DNA of 64,000 nucleotides from Marinobacterium zhoushanense (GCF_014641945.1 NZ_BMIJ01000004.1:484648-548647); one strand, 5' to 3'; positions 18,026-27,146 are shown, numbered from the stretch's first letter. Notes: generated by a model not told the origin, from the sequence alone. Numbers and translations: made by a program.

Positions 18026-18346
18026 ATGTACCAGAGAAGCCGCAAGTATCAGCAAAAGATTACGCAAAACGCTAAGGCGAAAGCGGAGAGGGAACGAAGA
18101 AGAATTGAAGGTCATCATCCTGATTATCCGCCTGAATTGCCTGAACTTCGCAGGAAACTTGTAATTACGGACTACGATACGGGTACTCCTGTTACCCATC
18201 AGTTCGAACTATATCGCAGCAATCGTATCGATTGCTATAACGTTTGGGTGGACGGCAGACTGTGGAAAGAGCGCATTGGCTGGAGCAAGGTGCTTGAAGG
18301 TTTGCGCAAGGCGATGCCTAGAGCACGCATCGACTGGTGGAACTGA
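18026..18346 (+). CDS. hypothetical protein (106 aa)
   Basis: A small basic protein. Residues 1-45 are a Lys/Arg-rich helix and the rest a compact alpha-beta region ending RARIDWWN. A perfect AGGAGG lies five bases before the ATG, which decides the start. It is on the opposite strand to the cassette genes and just outside the array, sharing a terminator hairpin with clpX. No function can be assigned. A nucleic-acid-binding role is conceivable from the basic N-terminus. Confidence 0.65.
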   Translation: MYQRSRKYQQKITQNAKAKAERERRRIEGHHPDYPPELPELRRKLVITDYDTGTPVTHQFELYRSNRIDCYNVWVDGRLWKERIGWSKVLEGLRKAMPRARIDWWN

Positions 18347-18382
18347 GCTACCTATTCGATAGGTCTCGATAGGGAATACACC

Positions 18383-18409
18383 AGTGCGCCTGTCATTGGC
18401 AGGCGCACT
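18383..18409. terminator. hairpin between convergent genes
   Basis: A perfect 10-bp stem AGTGCGCCTG / CAGGCGCACT with a seven-base loop lies between the 106-residue gene and the end of the nif clpX. No T tract follows on either strand, so it may be a weak or factor-assisted terminator. Confidence 0.55.
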
Positions 18410-18447
18410 GCTCCTTGGCCATCGGATAGTCGATCAGTATCGCCAAG

Positions 18448-19755
18448 TTACTGAGCACGGCTTTTCACGCCAGCCTCCGCCTGCTCCTCGACCACGCTCT
18501 CCTCGCTCTCGCCCAGGATCTCCCGCACGATCAGCTCGCTGGCATCGTCGACCTGTTCGCGGTCGACCACCGCTTTCTTGAGCTGCGGGTTGGAGGGCAT
18601 TTCGTACATGGTGCGGCGCAGGACCGACTCCATGATCGAGCGCAGGCCGCGGGCGCCGGTACCGCGGTCGCAGGCCAGCTGGGCGATGCGCTGCAGCGCC
18701 TCTTCGGTGAAGCTGAGTTCGACGCCCTGGTAGGCAAACAGCTGGCTGTACTGCCTGACCAGGGAGTTTTTCGGCTCGGTCAGTACCCGTATCAGCGCGT
18801 CGGCGTCCAGCTCATGCAGGAAGGTGATCACCGGAAAGCGGCCGATGAATTCGGGGATCAGGCCGAAGCCCTGCAGGTCGTCCGGCTGCAGCGCGGCGAG
18901 CAGCTGGTCGTGGGTGTGCTGGGGGTCTTCGACGAAGGCGGCCTGGAAGCCGATGCCCCCCTTCTGCGGGCGCAGGCGTTTGCGCACCAGATCCTCGAGG
19001 CCGGGGAAGGCGCCGCCGACGATGAACAGGATATTGGTGGTGTCGATGATCTCGTCGCCGCCTTCATGGCGGCGGCCGCTCTTGGGCAGTTTGACCTCGT
19101 TGCCCTCGACCATCTTCAGCAGTGCCTGCTGCACCCCTTCGCCGGAGACGTCACGGGTGTTGGTCGCGCCCATCCCCTTGCTGGCCAGCTTATCCACCTC
19201 GTCGATGTAGACGATGCCCCACTGGGCGCGCTGTACATCGCCGTCGGCAGCATCGACCAAACGGCGCAGGATGGTGTCCACGTCATCACCGACATAGCCG
19301 GCCTGGGTCAGGGTGGTGGCGTCGGCGACCACGAAAGGCACGCCGATAACCCGGGCCAGGCTTTTCACCAGCAGCGTCTTGCCGGTGCCGGAAGGACCGG
19401 CCATCAGCACGTTGGACTTCTCCAGCTCCACCGCCTGATCGGCGTCGTGCAGGCTGCCGCTCTGGCCCATATTGATCAGCCGCTGGTAGTGGTTATAGAC
19501 CGCCACCGCGAGGATCTCCTTGGCGCCGTCCTGGCCGATCACGTACTCGTCCAGATGCGCCTTGATCTCTTTCGGCACCCGCAGGGTTTCAGCGAGCTCG
19601 GCACGCTTGGCGCTCTGCCCCCAGCTGTTGACGACCTGGTGGGCCAGTTCGACACAGGCTGAACAGATATAGCCGTCGTTACCGGAGATGAGTGGCGTTT
19701 CCGCCGACTGTTCGACACCGCAGAATGAGCAGTTGAGCTTGGATTTGTCTGTCAT
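18448..19755 (-). CDS. clpX: nif-associated ClpX-type ATPase
   Basis: This 435-residue AAA+ unfoldase has an N-terminal zinc domain (C9, C12, C31, C34), Walker A GPSGTGKT near 119-126, Walker [10 protein letters not shown], and a [14 protein letters not shown] sensor-2 segment. Unlike housekeeping clpX it is not next to clpP or lon; it is the last gene of the nifV operon, overlapping nifM as ATGA. Azotobacter and Pseudomonas stutzeri carry an equivalent nif-linked clpX2, proposed to turn over nitrogenase assembly proteins. The C-terminal 25 residues are Glu-rich and variable. Whether it keeps the ClpP-docking loop needs alignment. Confidence 0.9.
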   Translation of the reverse strand: MTDKSKLNCSFCGVEQSAETPLISGNDGYICSACVELAHQVVNSWGQSAKRAELAETLRVPKEIKAHLDEYVIGQDGAKEILAVAVYNHYQRLINMGQSGSLHDADQAVELEKSNVLMAGPSGTGKTLLVKSLARVIGVPFVVADATTLTQAGYVGDDVDTILRRLVDAADGDVQRAQWGIVYIDEVDKLASKGMGATNTRDVSGEGVQQALLKMVEGNEVKLPKSGRRHEGGDEIIDTTNILFIVGGAFPGLEDLVRKRLRPQKGGIGFQAAFVEDPQHTHDQLLAALQPDDLQGFGLIPEFIGRFPVITFLHELDADALIRVLTEPKNSLVRQYSQLFAYQGVELSFTEEALQRIAQLACDRGTGARGLRSIMESVLRRTMYEMPSNPQLKKAVVDREQVDDASELIVREILGESEESVVEEQAEAGVKSRAQ

Positions 19756-20630
19756 GCGTTCACCACTTGTGCAGGTGCATTAAGGCGATGGAGCTGTTCC
19801 GCGATCCACTGACGCTGGAACTGAGCGCGCTGACGCTCTTCGAGGCTCTGCCGCAACTTGGGGAGTATTTCGCCCAGGGGGACCTGACGGGGCTGTTCGA
19901 TCTCGCCGCAGTAGAGCAGATGGAAACCGAGCTCCGAACGCACCGGGGCGCTGATCTCTCCACTGGCCATGTTGAACAGCACCTCGTCCAGTTCGGTAAA
20001 CAGCTTGCCGCGCTCCACCTTGCCGACGAGACCACCGTGCAGGGCGGTGGGGCATTCGGAGTGCTTCTGCGCCTGCTCCTCGAAACGGCCCGGCTTCTTC
20101 AGCAAGCGGCTGCGGATCTGTTCGATACGCTGCAGTGCCAACGCTTCGGTATTCTCGGCGTAGTCCTCGTTGACGGTGACGAGGATATGGCGCACCTCAC
20201 GCTTCTCGCTGACCGCGAAGCGCTCGGGATGCAGGTAGTAGAACAGCTCGGCGTCGGCTTCACTGACCTGCACCTGACCGACACAGACCCGCTCAAGCAC
20301 CGCCTCGACCTGCAGTTCGCGCCGCAGACCATCCTTGAGCAGCTGCATATTCAGCTCTGCCTGCTCCAGCGCCTGCAGGAATGCCTCTTCGTTCTGGAAG
20401 CGGCCCTTGATCTCGGCGATCGCGGCGCTCACCTGCCCCTCCGGTACCACGATACCGGTGTTCTCTTCCGAGTAGAGGATGGCGCTTTCGATATTCAGCT
20501 GGTGGGCCACGCGGGCCGCTGCCTCTTTCTCCCGCTCACCAGTCAGTTCGGCCGGTGAACAGCCATACTGACTCCAGGCCAGCTTGAACAGCGCATACAC
20601 CGCATGGGGATTGTCAGTGTTGTATTTCAT
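19752..20630 (-). CDS. nifM: nitrogen fixation protein NifM, peptidyl-prolyl isomerase
   Basis: A 292-residue protein, the same length as Azotobacter NifM. It has an N-terminal helical SurA-like part (1-125) and a C-terminal parvulin domain (about 150-250: [54 protein letters not shown]). NifM is needed for folding of the Fe protein NifH, presumably by prolyl isomerisation. The start ATG lies inside the end of nifZ (17-base overlap), and the stop overlaps clpX. An earlier in-frame start would add 50 residues that are only a shadow of nifZ. Confidence 0.92.
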   Translation of the reverse strand: MKYNTDNPHAVYALFKLAWSQYGCSPAELTGEREKEAAARVAHQLNIESAILYSEENTGIVVPEGQVSAAIAEIKGRFQNEEAFLQALEQAELNMQLLKDGLRRELQVEAVLERVCVGQVQVSEADAELFYYLHPERFAVSEKREVRHILVTVNEDYAENTEALALQRIEQIRSRLLKKPGRFEEQAQKHSECPTALHGGLVGKVERGKLFTELDEVLFNMASGEISAPVRSELGFHLLYCGEIEQPRQVPLGEILPKLRQSLEERQRAQFQRQWIAEQLHRLNAPAQVVNA

Positions 20631-21099
20631 CGGCCTGCTCCTGCGTAGTGACAGAATCGAGAGAGGCAGCATCAAGCGCCCGCTCGGGGAGCATGATGTT
20701 GCAGCCGTTGATGTAGAGGTTGTAGAAGATCTCGTCCTCATCCTCTTCGCGCAGCACGTTCTCGATCTCGCCGATATCACCCTTGCGGGCGATCACCTCG
20801 CCATCGAGCTGCAGCGCGCATCGGGCCTGCACCTTGTCACGAAACTCGAAGCGGTTTTGAATCCACTTCTGCGCCACCGGGATCAGCTCCTCCTCACGAC
20901 AGCCGACCGTTTTACCGGCATCGATAAAGTGGACGCGATAGATCAACTGGTCCTGCAGATAGGTGCCGACATCGTAGACGACACCCGTGGCGCCGCGCTG
21001 GATCAGCAGCTCGCCCACCTCTGTACCCGGGTAAGTGCCGTCGTTGCGTACGTTGCGGGTCAAGCGTACTTCGTCGCCGTACTCATACCTCGGTTTCAT
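20614..21099 (-). CDS. nifZ: nitrogen fixation protein NifZ
   Basis: A 161-residue protein. The N-terminal domain (PRYEYGDEVRLTRNVRNDGTYPG, followed by LLIQRGATGVVYDVGTYLQD) is the NifZ signature, and an acidic C-terminal part follows. NifZ acts as a chaperone in maturation of the second P-cluster of the MoFe protein. Length agrees with Azotobacter NifZ. The start is the ATG five bases after the nifW stop. An upstream start would overlap nifW by 50 bases. Confidence 0.92.
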   Translation of the reverse strand: MKPRYEYGDEVRLTRNVRNDGTYPGTEVGELLIQRGATGVVYDVGTYLQDQLIYRVHFIDAGKTVGCREEELIPVAQKWIQNRFEFRDKVQARCALQLDGEVIARKGDIGEIENVLREEDEDEIFYNLYINGCNIMLPERALDAASLDSVTTQEQADEIQH

Positions 21100-21103
21100 A
21101 GGC

Positions 21104-21436
21104 TCAGGACTCCAGCAGCTGGTCCAGTGGAACGAAGGTGGTCTGCGGACCATGCATGTGGAACACCTTGAACACCTTCTCGGTCAGCGCATCGGACTCG
21201 ACGAAGTCCTGATAGGCCTGGGTCAGCATCTGCTTGTACGCCTCTTTCAGCGTCGACTCCTGATCGGGCAGGGTTCCCGCCTTCTCGGCTTGCTGCAGAT
21301 AGTCGTGGTAGCGCTGCATGATATGCAGGCGGTTGATCATCACCACCTTGGCATCGAACTCGATCTCGAAATAATCGAGAAACTCTTCCGCTGAGCTCAG
21401 TTCTTCCAGATCTTCAATAAACTCGAAGTCGCTCAT
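21104..21436 (-). CDS. nifW: nitrogenase-stabilising protein NifW
   Basis: A 110-residue acidic helical protein. The opening (EDLEELSSAEEFLDYFEI) and the VVMINRLHIMQRYHDYL segment match NifW, a protein that binds and protects the MoFe protein during assembly. Length is typical. GAGGGG precedes the ATG. It is followed within five bases by nifZ and preceded by a gene for a helical-repeat protein. Confidence 0.92.
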   Translation of the reverse strand: MSDFEFIEDLEELSSAEEFLDYFEIEFDAKVVMINRLHIMQRYHDYLQQAEKAGTLPDQESTLKEAYKQMLTQAYQDFVESDALTEKVFKVFHMHGPQTTFVPLDQLLES

Positions 21437-21446
21437 ATGTTTCCCC

Positions 21447-21971
21447 TCACGCAGTCATGCGCTGTTTCAGTGTGTAGATACCCATGTGGTTGTAGGCGAC
21501 TTCCAGCAGCATCGTCACGTTGAGCCGGTCAGCCGTATCCAGCTGCTGTACCTTCTCCAAACGCTCGACGCCGGCTTCGATCTCGCCCATACGCAGCAGC
21601 AGATACCCCGCGCCCTTAAGCGCCAGCAGGTAGAAGCGCACCATGCTGAACGACTGCACCATGCCGTGAGCCAGGATCTCCAGCGTCATCTGGCGCCAGT
21701 GCCCGCGATAGCCGAACAGTCGGCCTGAGATCGCAATCGCGCACTCGGCCACGCTCAACGCATCCGCATAGCGGTGCTGGTAGTAGTAGAAGCGGTACAG
21801 GGCCACGTGCACCATCAGGTTGTCCGGCGCCAGCGCATGAGCTTCCTGCAGATAGGGTTCAGCCTCGCCATCGCCATAGGCCTCGGCGGCCTGTTCGAGC
21901 AGCGCCAGTACGCGTGGCTCCGGTGGCGACTCGAAATAGAGATCGTTGACGTCGAAATCATGCAGGTCCAT
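21447..21971 (-). CDS. TPR-like helical repeat protein in the nif operon
   Basis: A 174-residue helical protein with alternating amphipathic helices and TPR-like spacing (LLEQAAEAYGDGEAEPYLQ, LAPDNLMVHVALYRFYYYQHRYADAL). The family is not certain. The start is the ATG after AGGGGATAGCGCG, four bases past the cysE stop; a start 46 codons earlier would only read cysE in another frame. Tight packing between cysE and nifW says it belongs to nitrogenase maturation or regulation, but its function is unknown. Confidence 0.75.
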   Translation of the reverse strand: MDLHDFDVNDLYFESPPEPRVLALLEQAAEAYGDGEAEPYLQEAHALAPDNLMVHVALYRFYYYQHRYADALSVAECAIAISGRLFGYRGHWRQMTLEILAHGMVQSFSMVRFYLLALKGAGYLLLRMGEIEAGVERLEKVQQLDTADRLNVTMLLEVAYNHMGIYTLKQRMTA

Positions 21972-21975
21972 CGCG

Positions 21976-22764
21976 CTATCCCCTGGAAAAATGCTGTTTG
22001 CCACCGGCACAGTCGACTTCGCAGATCTCGCTCGACGGTGTGCAGCTATTGTAGAAACTGGCCTGGTAATCGGGCTCGAGGCGCCCCTGGGCTTCGAGAC
22101 GGGACTCAAGCTTGTCGATGCGCTCCAGCAGGCAGCTGATGGCGCGCCCCACCGGATCAGGAATCAGATGGTGGTTCAGGTTGATGCCGTACTCGCCACT
22201 GGTGACCGGCTGGTCGGACACGATCCGCCCGGGAATGCCGACCACGGTGCCGCCGGCGGGTACATCCTGCACCACCACCGAGTTGGCCCCAACCCGGGCG
22301 TCGCTGGCGACGGTGATCGGCCCCAGCACCTTGGCCCCTGCCCCAACCAGCACCCGGTCGCCGAGCGTCGGATGGCGCTTGCCTTTGTTCCAGCTGGTGC
22401 CGCCCAGCGTGACACCGTGATACAGGGTGACATCGTCACCGATCACCGCGGTTTCCCCGATCACCACGCCGGCACCGTGGTCGATGAACAGGCGCGCGCC
22501 GACGCTGGCACCGGGATGAATATCCACGTTGGTCAGCAGGCGGACCAGGTAGGCGATCAGCCGCGCACTATAGCGCCAGTTCGCCCGCCACAGCCGGTGC
22601 GATACCCGGTGCATCAGTACCGCATGCACCCCCGGATAGGTGGTCAGTACCTCGACCCAATTACGCGCCGCCGGGTCGCGCTTGAATACACAGCGCACAT
22701 CCTCTTTCCACGCGGCCAGCAGCCCGCGCTTTTCGGCCCCCTGGGTTGTGACACTTGCATTCAT
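21976..22764 (-). CDS. cysE: serine O-acetyltransferase CysE (nif-linked)
   Basis: A 262-residue left-handed beta-helix acetyltransferase. It shows the hexapeptide-repeat region [20 protein letters not shown] (about 80-99), the active His-Asp zone in [10 protein letters not shown], and the glycine-rich loop [16 protein letters not shown]. It makes O-acetylserine from serine and acetyl-CoA. Placed inside the nif operon it probably raises cysteine supply for Fe-S cluster and P-cluster assembly, as proposed for the nif-linked cysE1 of Azotobacter. AAGGAG precedes the ATG. The last 20 residues contain three Cys and are not typical of housekeeping CysE. Confidence 0.92.
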   Translation of the reverse strand: MNASVTTQGAEKRGLLAAWKEDVRCVFKRDPAARNWVEVLTTYPGVHAVLMHRVSHRLWRANWRYSARLIAYLVRLLTNVDIHPGASVGARLFIDHGAGVVIGETAVIGDDVTLYHGVTLGGTSWNKGKRHPTLGDRVLVGAGAKVLGPITVASDARVGANSVVVQDVPAGGTVVGIPGRIVSDQPVTSGEYGINLNHHLIPDPVGRAISCLLERIDKLESRLEAQGRLEPDYQASFYNSCTPSSEICEVDCAGGKQHFSRG

Positions 22765-22789
22765 GGCAACGCTCCTTGAGATTGTCCGC

Positions 22790-22945
22790 TTATTTACCGG
22801 GGCAGCGGGTCATCGGCCGGGCGACTGGCACTCCACGCCCCATAACGAACCCGGTCAAGACCAGGTGTCGCTTCATGGCCGCCGCATGCTGGTCTTCCGC
22901 TTGCAGACGTTTTTGCTCTTCGTTGCGTTCAGTTTCCGGCTTCAT
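22790..22945 (-). CDS. small unannotated nif-operon protein (51 aa)
   Basis: A 51-codon frame begins inside the last codons of nifV with a perfect GGAGG eight bases before its ATG, and ends 25 bases before cysE. The peptide begins [19 protein letters not shown] (charged helix) and ends in a basic, Pro/Arg-rich tail with one Cys. Spacing, ribosome site and position in an otherwise gap-free operon support translation. No family is recognised. The alternative is a simple 160-base untranslated spacer. Confidence 0.6.
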   Translation of the reverse strand: MKPETERNEEQKRLQAEDQHAAAMKRHLVLTGFVMGRGVPVARPMTRCPGK

Positions 22946-24092
22946 AATGAAGACCTCCATCAGCATTGAGGATATTGAGGTGGAACTGCTGCAGCTCCAT
23001 CAATGAGGGGCTGCGTTTGGTTTGGGTAACGAAGTGGCGGATCGGCTCGAGTATCATCGCCGCCTCGGCGCGACTGAGTTCGATACCGATACCGGCGAAG
23101 GCGTGGATCACGCCCTGAGTGCCGGAATGCTTGCCCAGCACCAGCTCGTGCTTGCGCCCCAGCAGCAGGGGATCGAGCCCCTGATAGTTGCGAAAATCTT
23201 TCAGCAGGCCATCGGTGTGGATGCCGGACTCATGGGTGAAAACATGGCTGCCGACCACGCTTTTCTGGCAGTGCACGGCCCGTCCGGAGGCGGACTCCAC
23301 CAGCGCCGAAAGGCTCGGCAACTGGGCGATATCCACGCCGGTATCGATGCCGTACAGCTGCTTCAGCCCGACTACCGACTCTTCAAGCGCGGCATTGCCG
23401 GCACGTTCGCCAAGACCGTTGACGGTGGTGTTGATATGGGTAGCGCCGCCGATCACCGCGGCCAGGGTGTTGGCGGTAGCGAGGCCGAGATCGTCATGGG
23501 CATGCATCTCGATCTCGATGTCGCTGCCGCTGCGCAGCTGCTGCATCTGCGCCAGGACCGAGAAGGGTTCGAGAATACCGAGAGTATCGGCGTAACGGAT
23601 ACGGCGGGCACCGGCGCGCTCGGCGCTCTCCAGTATCCGCTGCAGGAAATCGAGGTCAGCGCGGGAGGCATCTTCACAACCGACACAGACTTCGAAACCA
23701 AGATCCACCGCCTTGCGCACCTGCTGATCGATCTGGTTCAGTACCCAGCCCCGGTCGCGGCGCAGCTTGTGTGTGATCTGCTGGTCGGATGCCGCAATCG
23801 ACAGGTCAACCAGGTCGACACCGGTTCCCACGGCAGAGATCAGGTCGTTGTCACACATACGACACCAGGCCATCAGCCTGGCACCGAGCCCCTGGCTGGC
23901 GATGGCTCGCATCACATCACGCTCGGCCTCGCCCATCGCCGGGATACCGATCTCCAGCTCGCCAACACCTGCCGCTGCCAACGCTGCGGCAATATGCAGC
24001 TTCTCCTCGGCATTGAACGCCACTCCGGCGGTCTGTTCACCGTCGCGCAGCGTTGTATCGTTGATTACGACCTGGCGTTGTGCAGCTGTCAT
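22929..24092 (-). CDS. nifV: homocitrate synthase NifV
   Basis: A 387-residue Claisen-type synthase of the isopropylmalate/homocitrate synthase family. It has the N-terminal motif INDTTLRDGEQTAGV (about 10-24), a metal site in HAHDDLGLA, and GERAGNAALEE. It condenses acetyl-CoA with 2-oxoglutarate to make homocitrate, the organic ligand of FeMo-co. nif context and length distinguish it from LeuA. The start is the ATG after GCGGGAG; a TTG seven codons earlier is possible. It is the first gene of the operon, behind a sigma-54 promoter and a NifA-type site. nifU and nifS, which often precede nifV, are not here. Confidence 0.93.
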   Translation of the reverse strand: MTAAQRQVVINDTTLRDGEQTAGVAFNAEEKLHIAAALAAAGVGELEIGIPAMGEAERDVMRAIASQGLGARLMAWCRMCDNDLISAVGTGVDLVDLSIAASDQQITHKLRRDRGWVLNQIDQQVRKAVDLGFEVCVGCEDASRADLDFLQRILESAERAGARRIRYADTLGILEPFSVLAQMQQLRSGSDIEIEMHAHDDLGLATANTLAAVIGGATHINTTVNGLGERAGNAALEESVVGLKQLYGIDTGVDIAQLPSLSALVESASGRAVHCQKSVVGSHVFTHESGIHTDGLLKDFRNYQGLDPLLLGRKHELVLGKHSGTQGVIHAFAGIGIELSRAEAAMILEPIRHFVTQTKRSPSLMELQQFHLNILNADGGLHYEAGN

Positions 24093-24150
24093 CTGATTAC
24101 TCCCGCAAGCCAATGGAATCGACTCTGGATTCAGTGTTCAGGGAGACAGC

Positions 24151-24166
24151 TGCAAACTGCGTTCCA
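24151..24166 (-). promoter_or_regulatory. sigma-54 promoter of the nifV operon
   Basis: On the minus strand TGGAACGCAGTTTGCA has GG and GC exactly ten bases apart with a full TTTGCA -12 element. Transcription would begin about 47 bases before the nifV ATG. Confidence 0.75.
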
Positions 24167-24248
24167 CGAAAATTTTATATGATTTTCATAAGGTTAAATA
24201 AATCTGGAAGGACTACAAACACTGACAAAGAAACAAAACGACAGCTTT

Positions 24249-24264
24249 TGTAGCAAAACAGACA
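24249..24264 (-). promoter_or_regulatory. NifA-type upstream activator site of the nifV operon
   Basis: TGTAGCAAAACAGACA on the plus strand (equivalent by dyad symmetry on the minus strand) is a perfect TGT-N10-ACA, about 85 bases upstream of the -24 element of the nifV promoter. Its core matches the nifF and modE sites. Confidence 0.7.
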
Positions 24265-24381
24265 GCGGGGAGAAGCCTCAAATCGTAGCTCGGTATTACC
24301 GGCTATTCGATTTCAATTGCGGACTGAAAGGCGGTGTCAGACGGCAGGGCCTCACCCGTGAATTGGGATCGGCCCTGTAAC

Positions 24382-24729
24382 TCAGCGCTTGCGGCGGTCG
24401 ATATCGCGCAACAGGCCGCTGATATCCAGATCGGCCGCTTCGGCCAGGGCTGCGATATCCTTCGGTGGACTGGGCGGCATGCCACCCACGGCACGCATCG
24501 GCTGCTGCTGTTTACGGCTCTGCTCTGCTGCCTGGCGTTTAGCCCGCAGATCCTCTTCCTGCTTTTTACGACGCAGTGCTTCCTGCTGCCGTTTAAGCTT
24601 CAGCTCTTCAGCCCGGCGCTTTTTATCCTCGGCTTTTTTAATGACCAGTTTAATGACCAGTTGATTTATCTCTTCCAACTGCTCAAGTGAAAACTGCTGT
24701 AGATAAGCGGTAATATCGTCTTCGTTCAT
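24382..24729 (-). CDS. hypothetical coiled-coil protein (115 aa)
   Basis: The central region (about 28-75) of this protein is almost entirely Lys, Arg, Glu and Gln, a single long charged helix. A helical N-terminus (DITAYLQQFSLEQLEEINQ) and a short C-terminal region (PPKDIAALAEAADLDISGLL) flank it. No ribosome site is obvious before the ATG. The family is unknown; N-terminal helices recall H-NS-like oligomerisation regions, but the DNA-binding motif of H-NS is absent. It is upstream of, and on the same strand as, the nifV control region, with nearly 300 bases between. Confidence 0.6.
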   Translation of the reverse strand: MNEDDITAYLQQFSLEQLEEINQLVIKLVIKKAEDKKRRAEELKLKRQQEALRRKKQEEDLRAKRQAAEQSRKQQQPMRAVGGMPPSPPKDIAALAEAADLDISGLLRDIDRRKR

Positions 24730-24866
24730 ATTGGAGTGCTGAAATATAGCGAACAGGCGATGAGAATATCGCCCGAAGTCAGATTGGGATTAGTGTATCC
24801 ACTTGCAGCCTAACACTGAAGTATTTATTGCTGAAATATAAAATCTTAAATATCGAAACGATCGTC

Positions 24867-25988
24867 TCATACAGGAACACCCGGCGGCATTGGCAGCTCA
24901 CGCATCGGGTTGGTCGGCCATAGGGGCTCGAAGAACTGATCCACGCAGGCCTGATCCACCTCGACCACCGAGCGGTAGCTCCACTCAGGCTTGCGATCCT
25001 TGTCTACCAACAGGGCACGCACCCCTTCGGGAAATTCCGCATGCAAGCCACACTGCACCGCCAGGTTCAACTCGGCGGCGAAGCACTCGCGCAGCGACAG
25101 CTGACGGCAGATCCGCAGTTGCCGTTCAATAATCCAGATAGAGAGCGGACTGCCTTGACGCACCGCTGTTTGAGCGCGTTCGATCCAGTTATCGTTGCTC
25201 TCGGTGGCCAGCAGCGCACCGACAATCTCCGGCACATTGTCGTGATCGGTGATCGCCTGGATCAGGTCGTAGTGATCCCGGATCGGCGAGTGGGGATTCA
25301 GCATCGGCTCGGATACCGTTTCCAGACCACGTACGATTTCGGAGACAACGGAGTTGGCGCTCAAGCCACTCCAGTTCGCTGCCTTCAGTGCCGCCAACAT
25401 CTCGCCATAACGGGAGTGTTCAATAAACCGGTCGGCCAAGCCAAGATAGAGCGCATCGGCCGGATTGATCGGGTTACCGGTTAACGCCAAAAACAGACCC
25501 GTACGCCCCGGCAGCCGGTTAAGAAACCAACTGCCCCCCACGTCCGGGAACAGACCGATGGTTACCTCGGGCATGGAAAGTGCCGAGCGCTCGGTCACCA
25601 CCCGCACACCACATCCATTCATCAACCCCATACCGCCGCCCATTACGATGCCGTCAGCCCAACAGATAAGGGGTTTGGGGAACTGGTGCAGCTGATAATC
25701 AAGACGATACTCGGCTTCGAAATAGCGCTGTGGCGCCTCCCTGTCACCCGCTTTGATCCGGTGGTATAAACTGACCACATCGCCACCGGCACAGAAGGCT
25801 TTCTCGCCCGCGCCGCTTAGTACCACTGCACATACCCGCTCGTCGGCTGCCCAGGCATCGAGCGCCGGACTCAGCAGTTCGATCATCTCCAGGGTCAGTG
25901 CGTTCAGAGCGCGCTCTGCGTTCAGCACCACCTCGATCAGCTGATGGCCATCGGTCGTGTCGTGGGTATTGAACAGCACTGCGGACAT
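24867..25988 (-). CDS. 3-hydroxyisobutyryl-CoA hydrolase-type crotonase
   Basis: A 373-residue crotonase-superfamily protein. The oxyanion-hole segments GEKAFCAGGDVVSLY (about 61-75) and DGIVMGGGMGLMNGCG, together with the MPEVTIGLFPDVGGSWFLNRLPG region, are the hallmark of 3-hydroxyisobutyryl-CoA hydrolases, which act in valine breakdown; length fits. The start is the ATG with AAGGAG six bases upstream. It stands alone beside hexR, without the other valine-pathway genes, so the physiological substrate may differ. Confidence 0.85.
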   Translation of the reverse strand: MSAVLFNTHDTTDGHQLIEVVLNAERALNALTLEMIELLSPALDAWAADERVCAVVLSGAGEKAFCAGGDVVSLYHRIKAGDREAPQRYFEAEYRLDYQLHQFPKPLICWADGIVMGGGMGLMNGCGVRVVTERSALSMPEVTIGLFPDVGGSWFLNRLPGRTGLFLALTGNPINPADALYLGLADRFIEHSRYGEMLAALKAANWSGLSANSVVSEIVRGLETVSEPMLNPHSPIRDHYDLIQAITDHDNVPEIVGALLATESNDNWIERAQTAVRQGSPLSIWIIERQLRICRQLSLRECFAAELNLAVQCGLHAEFPEGVRALLVDKDRKPEWSYRSVVEVDQACVDQFFEPLWPTNPMRELPMPPGVPV

Positions 25989-26045
25989 TAGCAACTCCTT
26001 CTATATTTAGCCGATGAATGTGCACACGCATCGCGGTCGATCTGC

Positions 26046-26909
26046 TCAGTCGCTCCCATCAACCGGATAGCGCGTTTCCTTCAAAGACTCCTTGATCCGG
26101 CGCAGATGGGGCAAAAAGTGCGGACCGCGGCGCAGGGTCACGCCGGTGGCCAGGATATCGACCACGACCAGGTGCACGATGCGGGACAGCATCGGCATGT
26201 AGATATCGGTATCCTCGGGCTCCTGCACGCCGAGCACAGCGGTGCAGTGCCTGGTCAATGGCGAACCGGGGTTGGTGATGCCGACCACCGTTGCCCCACT
26301 GTCGCGGGCAATCTTGGCAATATCCACCAGTTCGCGGGTACGGCCGGTATTGGAAAATATCACGATAACATCGCGCGTACCGGAGGCAGCGGCCGCCATG
26401 CGCTGCATCAGCACGTCGTCGTACGCCACCACCGGGATGTTGAAGCGGAAGAACTTGTGCTGGGCATCCTGGGCGACGGAACCGCAGGCGCCCAAACCGA
26501 AAAACAGGATCTGTTTGGCCTGGATCAGCTGATCCACGGCGAGATCGATATCGGCGGGGTTTAACCCCTCCTTGGCCAGCGCCAGGCTTGCCATCGTCGC
26601 ATCGAATATCTTCGGTGTATAGCGTTCGGCGGTGTCATCCGGTTCGACGCTGCGTGTGACATAGGGCACCCCACTGGCCAGTGACTGTGCCAAATGGAGC
26701 TTGAAGTCCGGAAAGCCTGCAGTATTGAAACGCTTGCAGAAACGGTTGACGGTAGGTTCGCTGACCTGGGCCTGTTTGGCCAGCACCGCGATCGAGGCAC
26801 GGGTCGCTGCCTGGGGATCGGACAGAATCACCTGCGCCACTTTTCGCTCGGAGCGGTTGAGTGTGTCGAGTGCGCTATTAATTTCCTGAACAAGGTTAAA
26901 GGTTGTCAT
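26046..26909 (-). CDS. hexR: HexR-like RpiR-family regulator
   Basis: A 287-residue regulator with an N-terminal RpiR helix-turn-helix (about 1-78; AQVSEPTVNRFCKRFNTAGFPDFK) and a C-terminal SIS sugar-phosphate domain (about 120-260; FFGLGACGSVAQDAQHKFFRF, IFSNTGRTRELVD). In gammaproteobacteria HexR binds 2-keto-3-deoxy-6-phosphogluconate and controls central sugar metabolism. AAGGAA precedes the ATG; an extra 28 residues upstream look like noncoding sequence. No edd/eda/zwf gene is beside it. The divergent genes make and break a glucosyl compatible solute, so HexR may influence them. Confidence 0.88.
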   Translation of the reverse strand: MTTFNLVQEINSALDTLNRSERKVAQVILSDPQAATRASIAVLAKQAQVSEPTVNRFCKRFNTAGFPDFKLHLAQSLASGVPYVTRSVEPDDTAERYTPKIFDATMASLALAKEGLNPADIDLAVDQLIQAKQILFFGLGACGSVAQDAQHKFFRFNIPVVAYDDVLMQRMAAAASGTRDVIVIFSNTGRTRELVDIAKIARDSGATVVGITNPGSPLTRHCTAVLGVQEPEDTDIYMPMLSRIVHLVVVDILATGVTLRRGPHFLPHLRRIKESLKETRYPVDGSD

Positions 26910-27021
26910 GCGTTTCCTTGCCAGCAAGAGACAAAAAACTATAAGTGTTTTAAAGCACCTAACTATAACAACTCTGTAGCCGAATAACCGCAAACGCTGG
27001 CTAACGAGCCTGCGGCACCGA

Positions 27022-27042
27022 TATGCACCATATCAGTGCATA
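27022..27042. promoter_or_regulatory. inverted repeat upstream of sigma-54-like promoter
   Basis: TATGCAC and GTGCATA flank a seven-base spacer perfectly, about 110-125 bases upstream of a sigma-54-like element. This is the position expected for an enhancer of a sigma-54 activator. A second palindrome, GGTGCACC, lies at 27062-27069. The rest of the 340-base gap between hexR and the next gene holds nothing else I recognise. Confidence 0.4.
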
Positions 27043-27146
27043 GGCATACACCTTGCGACCAGGTGCACCAAGGCTGGGCCAGTAAATGTTTTATAAACGG
27101 TTGCATTCGGCGTCAACCGGGGGATTTGTCGTGTTTTGTATCGAAC

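Noticed and set aside
20631..20780. N-terminal extension of nifM
   Set aside because: The extra 50 residues are Ser/Thr/Arg-rich shadow sequence read from nifZ; the shorter form has the exact family length.
24343..24377. CAGGGCC/GGCCCTG inverted repeat near the nifV control region
   Set aside because: A 7-bp stem with a 19-base loop and no T tract; too weak to call a terminator.
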